Shown here: positions 59,094-64,000 of the stretch, one piece after another | How positions within the stretch are numbered: position 1 is the first letter of the stretch | Layout of the letters: each line of letters opens with the position of its first letter | Assembly (NCBI RefSeq): GCF_018101125.2 | Contig: NZ_JAELVF020000004.1 | Location: 434,001-498,000, forward strand | From: Streptomyces tardus | GTDB lineage: Bacteria; Actinomycetota; Actinomycetes; Streptomycetales; Streptomycetaceae | DNA length: 64,000 nucleotides | Reading direction: 5' to 3' | Notes under the pieces: generated by a model | Seen by the model: only the letters and a program-made list of their open reading frames with translations | Told to the model about the DNA's origin: nothing | Databases searched by the model: none | Made by a program: the position numbers and the translations under genes

Positions 59094-59759
59094 TCAGAGC
59101 GGGGGATCGAGGAGTACGACCTCCAGCATGCGCGGGCCGTGTACGCCCTCCACCCGGTCCAGCTCGATGTCGCTGGTGGCAGAGGGGCCGGAGATCCAGG
59201 TCAGTGGCCTGGTCAGGTCCAGTCGTTCCAGCGCCCGCACCACCGAGTCCACCACCTGCGCGCCGCAGTCCACGACACAGATGTGGTGGTCGGGAACGAG
59301 CGTGCTGCGCCGGCGCCCCTGCCCGGGCCCCGAGTCCAGGACGATCGTGCCGGTCTCGGCGATGGCGAGCGCACAGCCCGTCACCACGGTGTCAACACCG
59401 TCGAGATCCGCGAGCGTCAGCCCGTCGTGTTCGGTGACGACGGTGGCCACGCCGTCCGGTGAGCCGACGGCCGAGACCCAGGCCGCCGGCAGCCCCGAGG
59501 CCGCCAGCACGGTCTCCGCCTCGCGTTCGGCAGTCAGCCGTGCGAGGAGTCCGGGCAGGTCGGCGGCGTCGGTGCGGTGCACCCGGGCGCGGTAGTCGGC
59601 GAGGTTCTCCGCGAGCAGGTCGACGGTCTGCGCGGGCGTACGGCTGCCGTGCACCTCCAGATACCCGCGGTCCACCACGACGTCCTGCGGTCGCTCCTCC
59701 CGCGGGACGTCGGCCAACGCCCGCCGCACGCGCGCCAGTACGCGTTCACGACTGCTCAT
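59094..59759 (-). CDS. lutC: lactate utilization protein C (LUD domain)
   Basis: A 221-residue LUD-domain protein. Family blocks are ADYRARVHRTDAADLPGLLA, TGCALAIAETGTIVLDSGPG and STLVPDHHICVVDCGAQVV. LutC works with LutA and LutB in oxidising L-lactate to pyruvate without a flavin enzyme of the classical kind. Its ATG overlaps the lutB stop (ATGA), placing it last in a lutABC operon. The dehydrogenase gene converges on it with a strong terminator between. Confidence 0.92.
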   Translation of the reverse strand: MSSRERVLARVRRALADVPREERPQDVVVDRGYLEVHGSRTPAQTVDLLAENLADYRARVHRTDAADLPGLLARLTAEREAETVLAASGLPAAWVSAVGSPDGVATVVTEHDGLTLADLDGVDTVVTGCALAIAETGTIVLDSGPGQGRRRSTLVPDHHICVVDCGAQVVDSVVRALERLDLTRPLTWISGPSATSDIELDRVEGVHGPRMLEVVLLDPPL

Positions 59760-61297
59760 CGCTCCTCCTGCCCTCGGTCATCGCCGGACGCTCCGGAGGT
59801 ACCGGCTCGGCTGCCGCGGCCCGGGCTCTCCTGCGCGCCGCCCCGGGTGCGCCGCCACCAGTCGCGGAACGGTTCCGACGGTACCCGCGGCAGCTCCCTG
59901 CTGTCCGTCCACGCCCGGCCGGGCCCGGGCAGCCGCCGAGGATGGAGTCCGCGGGTGCGGGAGGCCAGGCGCTGCGCGGCGCGCAGCGCGCCCGGACGGT
60001 CCAGAACCCACTGGGCGGCCCGCAGCACGGCCCGCTCGCTGGTGTGCCCGCGTGCCGGCCGTACGGTGCGGCGCCGGCCACGGACGGTCACCCGTCCGCC
60101 CTGTACGACCCGCTCCCGGAGGTGGAGCAGCACCTCGGGAATGTCGATGGCGACCGGGCACACCTCGTAGCAGGCACCGCACAGCGAGGAGGCGTACGGC
60201 AGCGAGGCGTCCAACGCGGTTGACGTCCCGCGCAGTTGGGGCGTGAGGATGGCACCGATCGGTCCGGGGTAGGGCGAGCCGTACGCATGGCCGCCGGCCC
60301 GCTCGTAGACGGGGCACACATTGAGGCAGGCCGAGCAGCGGATGCAGCGCAGCGCCTGCCGGCCGACGGGGTCGGCGAGCGTGTCGGTGCGGCCGTTGTC
60401 CAGGAGCACCAGATGGAAGGTGCTCGGGCCGTCGCCGTCCGTCGTCCCCGTCCACATCGAGGTGTAGGGGTTCATCCGCTCGGCCGTCGAGGAACGCGGC
60501 AGCAGTTGCAGATAGACCTCGAGGTCCCGCCGGCTGGGAACGATCTTCTCGATGCCCACCACGGAGATCAGCGTCTCCGGGAGCGTCAGACACATCCGGC
60601 CGTTGCCCTCGGACTCGACGACCACCGCCGTCCCGGTGTCGGCGACCAGGAAGTTGGCGCCGCTGATCCCGACTCGGGCCCGCAGGAACTTCTCCCGCAG
60701 ATGCAGCCGGGCAGCGTCGGTCAGCTGCGCGGGGCTGTCGGTCAGCCCCTCGGGCGCGGCACGGCCCCAACTCGCCATCCGCTCACGGAAGATGTCGCGG
60801 ATCTCGGACCGGTTGCGGTGGATCGCAGGGACGAGGATGTGGGAGGGGAGGTCGTCGCCGAGCTGGACGATGAGCTCCGCCAGATCGGTCTCGTAGCAGC
60901 GGATGCCCTCGCGCTCCAGTGCTTCGTTGAGGCCGATCTCCTGGGTCGCCATGGACTTGACCTTGACCACCTCGCGCTCGCCGGTGGCCCGGACCAGTTC
61001 GGTGACGATGCGGTTGGCCTCCGCGGCGTCGGCGGCCCAGTGCACCACACCGCCCGCGGCGGTCACCTTCTCCTCCACCTGTTCCAGGTAGTGGTCCAGA
61101 TGCCGCAGCACCCGGTTCTTCAACGCCGCGCCCGCGGCCCGCAGTTCGGCCCAGTCCTCCAGCTCCGCGACGGCCTTCGCCCGACGGTCGCGGATCGTGT
61201 GGGTGGCGTGCCGCAGATTCGCCCGCAGCCGCTCGTCGCGGGTGGCGGCGGCGGCTGCCTCCGGGAAAGCGGGCATGCCCAGATACGTACTGCTCAT
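59756..61297 (-). CDS. lutB: lactate utilization iron-sulfur protein LutB
   Basis: A 513-residue LutB-type protein with a LUD domain (GGVVHWAADAAEANRIVTEL, VKSMATQEIGLNEALEREGI) and a ferredoxin-like domain binding two 4Fe-4S clusters (CIRCSACLNVCPVYE and CGACYEVCPVAIDIP). The C-terminal 100 residues are Arg/Gly-rich. It is the electron-transfer subunit of the lactate oxidation complex. GGAGG lies eight bases before the ATG, and ATGA overlaps occur with lutA upstream and lutC downstream. Confidence 0.94.
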   Translation of the reverse strand: MSSTYLGMPAFPEAAAAATRDERLRANLRHATHTIRDRRAKAVAELEDWAELRAAGAALKNRVLRHLDHYLEQVEEKVTAAGGVVHWAADAAEANRIVTELVRATGEREVVKVKSMATQEIGLNEALEREGIRCYETDLAELIVQLGDDLPSHILVPAIHRNRSEIRDIFRERMASWGRAAPEGLTDSPAQLTDAARLHLREKFLRARVGISGANFLVADTGTAVVVESEGNGRMCLTLPETLISVVGIEKIVPSRRDLEVYLQLLPRSSTAERMNPYTSMWTGTTDGDGPSTFHLVLLDNGRTDTLADPVGRQALRCIRCSACLNVCPVYERAGGHAYGSPYPGPIGAILTPQLRGTSTALDASLPYASSLCGACYEVCPVAIDIPEVLLHLRERVVQGGRVTVRGRRRTVRPARGHTSERAVLRAAQWVLDRPGALRAAQRLASRTRGLHPRRLPGPGRAWTDSRELPRVPSEPFRDWWRRTRGGAQESPGRGSRAGTSGASGDDRGQEER

Positions 61298-62058
61298 ACC
61301 GCTGCCTCCGCGTAGGGTGCGTCGGCGGTCGACGCCAGGATCTCGGCGATGTGCACGGGCCGCACGGTGGAGCCGCGCCGGGCGAGCAGCCCACCGATGT
61401 GCATGCCGCAGGAGTTGTCGACGGTGCACACGGCCTGCGCACCCGTGGCCTCGACACTGCGCGCCTTGTCCTTGCCCATGGCAGTGGACACGGCGCTGTT
61501 CTTCAGCGCGAAGGTGCCGCCGAAGCCGCAGCACTCCTGTGCACCTTCGAGCTCCAACAGCTCCAACCCCCGTACGTTCTCCAGCAGTTGGCGGGGCCGG
61601 TCGCCGAGGCCGAGCATCCGCAACCCGTGGCAGGTGGGGTGGTAGGTCACCCGGTGCGGGAACCAGGCACCCACATCGGTCACCCCCAGCACATCGACCA
61701 GGAACTCGGTCAGCTCGTACGTCCGGTCGGCTGCCTGCTGCGCGGCGGCCGGCGACAGTTCACGGCCCTCCTTCCGTGCCCGCCGCGCCACCTGCGGATG
61801 GTGGTCGCGCACCATCGCGGCGCAGGAGCCGGACGGCGTGACGACGTAGTCGTACTCGGCGAAGACGCGGGCGTAGCGCCGTACCAGCGGCTCGGTCTGG
61901 TGCCGGTAGCCGGTGTTGAAGTGCGGCTGGCCGCAGCAGCTCTGCTCCTCGGGGAAGTGCACCTGTACGCCGAGTCTCTCCAGCAGCGTGACCACCGCCC
62001 TGCCCGTGGCGGGGTAGAGCGTGTCGTTGACGCAGGTGATGAACAGTGCGACCCGCAT
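61294..62058 (-). CDS. lutA: lactate utilization protein A (CCG-motif heterodisulfide-reductase-like)
   Basis: A 254-residue protein with the two CCG domains of the LutA/GlcF/HdrD family: EQSCCGQPHFNTGYRHQTEP and GAQECCGFGGTFALKNSAVS. Each binds part of an iron-sulfur centre. It begins MRVALFITCVNDTLYPATGR, with GAGGAG before the ATG. It is the first gene of the lutABC operon. No LutR-type or LysR-type regulator gene is present beside it, so control is not visible in the window. Confidence 0.94.
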   Translation of the reverse strand: MRVALFITCVNDTLYPATGRAVVTLLERLGVQVHFPEEQSCCGQPHFNTGYRHQTEPLVRRYARVFAEYDYVVTPSGSCAAMVRDHHPQVARRARKEGRELSPAAAQQAADRTYELTEFLVDVLGVTDVGAWFPHRVTYHPTCHGLRMLGLGDRPRQLLENVRGLELLELEGAQECCGFGGTFALKNSAVSTAMGKDKARSVEATGAQAVCTVDNSCGMHIGGLLARRGSTVRPVHIAEILASTADAPYAEAAV

Positions 62059-62269
62059 GGCCTCTCCTCTCCGTGCCCCGGCCGCCGCGCTCCGGTGCGG
62101 TACGTGCGCCGCCCCGCTCGCGGCAGGGCTCCGGCAGCACCGCGGACGGGCGGCCGGGGCGGTGTGCGGCATCCTGCACAGTGCGTTCGGACTGGTGCGG
62201 GCGCACCGCTCGTGCACGCCCGTACCGGCAGCCTGCCCCACCGCGCGCCGCTCACCGCCCCGGCGCACC

Positions 62270-62311
62270 GCTCGGGAGCACGGCTGGGGCGTACGGCTCG
62301 GGAGCACGGCT
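62270..62311. repeat. 16-bp direct repeat upstream of lutA
   Basis: GCTCGGGAGCACGGCT is present at 62270-62285 and 62296-62311, a 26-bp period. It lies in the 320-base stretch 62059-62378 between lutA and the next gene, where I see no gene. It could be a regulatory pair for lutABC or simple GC-rich duplication. Confidence 0.45.
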
Positions 62312-62378
62312 CGCGGTTACGTCGTGCGTCGGCAGGACGGTGGAGCCGCCCTCGTCCGGAATGCGGCCGGGGCCGGTG

Positions 62379-62930
62379 TCAGGAGCGGGTCCACCGCCAG
62401 GAGTCGCCGTTCTGCCGGCAGGTGATGCGGGTCCCGGAGGAGGTGGTGGTGCTGGCACCGTGGTCGCTGGTGCGGCAGAATTGGCCCGGGCTGTAACAGT
62501 TGCCCGCGTTGGAGACCAGCGAGCAGCTCGCCGCTGCGCCGCCTCCCGTACCACCGCCCCCGCTCACGCTCCCGCCCGAGCCGCTGCCCGTACCGCCGCC
62601 CGCGCCTGTGCCGGAGCCGCCCGGGGCGGAGGTGACCGTGACGGTCGGGCCCGGGGTCTTGACCGTTCTGGTCCTGGTGACTGTCGGCGCCGGATCGGGC
62701 TCGACGGTCACCCGCTCGGTCGTGGTGGCCTCGACCGTCGCGGTGAGCGTCGGAGTCGGCTTGACGGAATCACCCAACGCCGTTGTGGAGTCCGGCTGTT
62801 CACCGGCACTGCCCAGCAGGGCGCCGAACAGGAGGAGCCCGACCCCGCCGCCCCAGACCCGCTTGCGGCGGCGCAGCGGTCGCAGGTCCGGCGGACGGGG
62901 AGGCGGACTCGGTCGGTTGTACGGGTTCAC
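62379..62930 (-). CDS. membrane-anchored small Cys-rich protein
   Basis: A 183-residue protein. After a Pro/Arg-rich cytoplasmic segment (NPYNRPSPPPRPPDLRPLRR) comes one membrane or signal helix (GGGVGLLLFGALLGSAG). A long Thr/Val/Gly-rich linker follows, with TVTVTSAPGGSGTGAGGG low complexity. A short C-terminal domain has four cysteines: SCSLVSNAGNCYSPGQFCRT and GTRITCRQNGDSWRW. This resembles small extracellular actinomycete domains of unknown function. The GTG start has GGGAG upstream. The gene is monocistronic. Confidence 0.7.
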   Translation of the reverse strand: MNPYNRPSPPPRPPDLRPLRRRKRVWGGGVGLLLFGALLGSAGEQPDSTTALGDSVKPTPTLTATVEATTTERVTVEPDPAPTVTRTRTVKTPGPTVTVTSAPGGSGTGAGGGTGSGSGGSVSGGGGTGGGAAASCSLVSNAGNCYSPGQFCRTSDHGASTTTSSGTRITCRQNGDSWRWTRS

Positions 62931-63220
62931 GGTGCTCCCTGGGTGGCTGAAGGCCCGGCCGCGCGCGGGAAGAGTGCGGCCGGGACCACTGGGACGCCGG
63001 GCCTTGGCGCGGCGTTGAGGAGGACGCCCCTGCCGCCGGCTGCCCCGGGGCGGGCGGGCACGGCGTCGCGTGGAGCGGTGCACAGAAGACATCCGGAGCC
63101 GCACGAAGGTTGTGCGCCCTCACCCGCGAGGACGACAGCCACCCGATCCCGTCCAACCCGGCGCTCCCCGAAGGGAGTTGGCCCCTCGCCACCCGCCGTG
63201 CTACTGCCGCCGCGCCTGCC

Positions 63221-64000
63221 TCAGCCGGGCCGCCCGCCCGCGCTCTCCGCCCCGGCCAGCCCATCGAGCCCCCGTGGCAGCCGGCCCGTGTGCAGCACTC
63301 CGAGGTGCTGGGTGGCGCGGGTGAGCGCGACATAGAGGTCGCTCAGCGCGTACGCGGCCGGTTCGACCACCAGCACCGAGTCGAACTCCAGCCCCTTGGC
63401 ACCGCGAGGCGTCAACAGCACCACCTCGCGGGTGAGATCGGGCCCCGCTGCGGAACCGGCGTCCGGCAGCTCGACGAGGAGCGCGGCGTGCAGCTCCTGC
63501 GGGGCGATCACCGCGGTCCGACCCCGGCCGCTCCTGCCGTGCGCCTCCTGTGCCACCGCACCGGCCAGTTCCCGCGCTCCCACCGACCGCGCCCACGGCC
63601 GCACGCCCGTCCAACGGACCGACTCCGGAGGTGTGAAGTCCGGGTCGTGCGCCCGCACCACGTCGGCCGCGACCTCCATGATCTCCGCCGGCGTACGGTA
63701 GTTCACCCGCAGCCGCACCCGTTCCCAGCGGTCGCCCACATGCGGACGCAGCGCACGCGCCCAGCTCCCGACTCCTGCCGGGGCGGCGGTCTGCGCCGGG
63801 TCTCCGACCAGCGTCATCGAGCGGGTCGGCACCCGCCTCATCAGCAGCCGCCACGCCATCGCGGACAGCTCCTGCGCCTCGTCGACAATGATGTGGCCGA
63901 ACGCCCAGGTCCGGTCTCCGGCCGCCCGCTCGGCCGCGCTGCGGTCGTCGGTCTCCTCCTGGCGCTCGGCCATCCGCTCGGCGTCGATGATGTCGTGCGC
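63221..64000 (-). CDS. HelD/HelR-like UvrD-superfamily ATPase (partial, C-terminal part)
   Basis: The last 259 codons of a gene that begins beyond the window. It carries superfamily I helicase motifs II-VI: HIIVDEAQELSAMAWRLLMR (Walker B), RSMTLVGDPAQTAAP (motif III), RVRLRVNYRTPAEIMEVAAD, LTPRGAKGLEFDSVLVVEP and YVALTRATQHLGVL. The DEAQELSAMxWRxLxRR form resembles the HelD/HelR proteins that remove RNA polymerase from DNA and can protect against rifampicin. The N-terminal part, needed to confirm HelR, is not visible. Confidence 0.8.
   Translation of the reverse strand, partial: AHDIIDAERMAERQEETDDRSAAERAAGDRTWAFGHIIVDEAQELSAMAWRLLMRRVPTRSMTLVGDPAQTAAPAGVGSWARALRPHVGDRWERVRLRVNYRTPAEIMEVAADVVRAHDPDFTPPESVRWTGVRPWARSVGARELAGAVAQEAHGRSGRGRTAVIAPQELHAALLVELPDAGSAAGPDLTREVVLLTPRGAKGLEFDSVLVVEPAAYALSDLYVALTRATQHLGVLHTGRLPRGLDGLAGAESAGGRPG

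Noticed and set aside
1..64000. CRISPR arrays, insertion sequences, prophage genes or a replication origin
   Set aside because: No spaced direct-repeat array, transposase, integrase, phage structural gene, DnaA-box cluster or terminal inverted repeat was recognised anywhere in the window.

Overview
The window looks like chromosome from a Streptomyces-type actinomycete. The DNA is very GC-rich with strong G/C at third codon positions, and GTG starts and GTGA/ATGA stop-start overlaps are frequent. It also carries lineage-typical families (DUF574 methyltransferase, DUF6227, DUF6343, DUF5709, an ATP-dependent DNA ligase) and DmdR/IdeR-type iron boxes. No insertion sequence, prophage or CRISPR array was seen. 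One tRNA gene, tRNA-Cys(GCA), is present.

Layout. 1-10.9 kb: housekeeping and conserved unknown genes (methyltransferase, anhydromuramate kinase, a secreted LysM/M23 cell-wall protein, a FhuF-like Fe-S protein, HIT protein, DNA ligase, TetR-DUF309 pair). 10.9-20.8 kb: a hydantoinase/oxoprolinase-type locus. A three-gene operon (degenerate hydantoinase A, DUF917, PucR regulator) runs towards an intact hydantoinase A/B pair on the other strand. 20.5-37.8 kb: an iron island. A siderophore-binding lipoprotein diverges from two FecCD permeases and an ATPase across one iron box. A second iron box precedes an eight-gene NRPS-independent siderophore operon: two unrelated PLP decarboxylases, a GNAT, two IucA/IucC synthetases, an amine N-hydroxylase, an MFS exporter and a glutamine-synthetase-like ligase. 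The genes from the second decarboxylase onward overlap by four bases. 37.8-39.2 kb: a small accessory patch with a HicAB toxin-antitoxin pair, long hairpins and a tRNA T-arm-like fragment. 39.4-47.7 kb: a lipid beta-oxidation cluster (acyl-CoA dehydrogenase, SCP2 protein, TetR regulator, MaoC hydratase, FabG4-like reductase, thiolase, acyl-CoA ligase) whose gene set resembles mycobacterial Rv0241c-Rv0244c. The palindrome TTACTnnnnAGTAA is repeated in its two divergent promoters. 47.8-50.7 kb: a methyltransferase-like protein, a leader peptide of the RRH(V/I)DLLRV type followed by a strong terminator, a glutathionyl-hydroquinone-reductase-like gene and tRNA-Cys. 50.9-58.9 kb: DUF5709, a DrrAB-like ABC exporter, a Cys-rich pentapeptide-repeat protein, HtpG and a Glu/Leu/Phe/Val dehydrogenase. 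59-64 kb: a lutABC lactate-utilisation operon, a small anchored protein and the C-terminal part of a HelD/HelR-like ATPase cut by the window edge.

The most interesting system is the siderophore operon. It combines two synthetases, two decarboxylase folds and a gamma-glutamyl-amine-ligase-type enzyme. Its iron-regulated leader carries a perfect 11-bp hairpin and a small ORF that overlaps the first enzyme gene. Also notable are the leader peptide-terminator arrangement at 49.1-49.3 kb and the shared TetR operator across the lipid cluster. All functions are inferred from reading the sequence; no database search was run.
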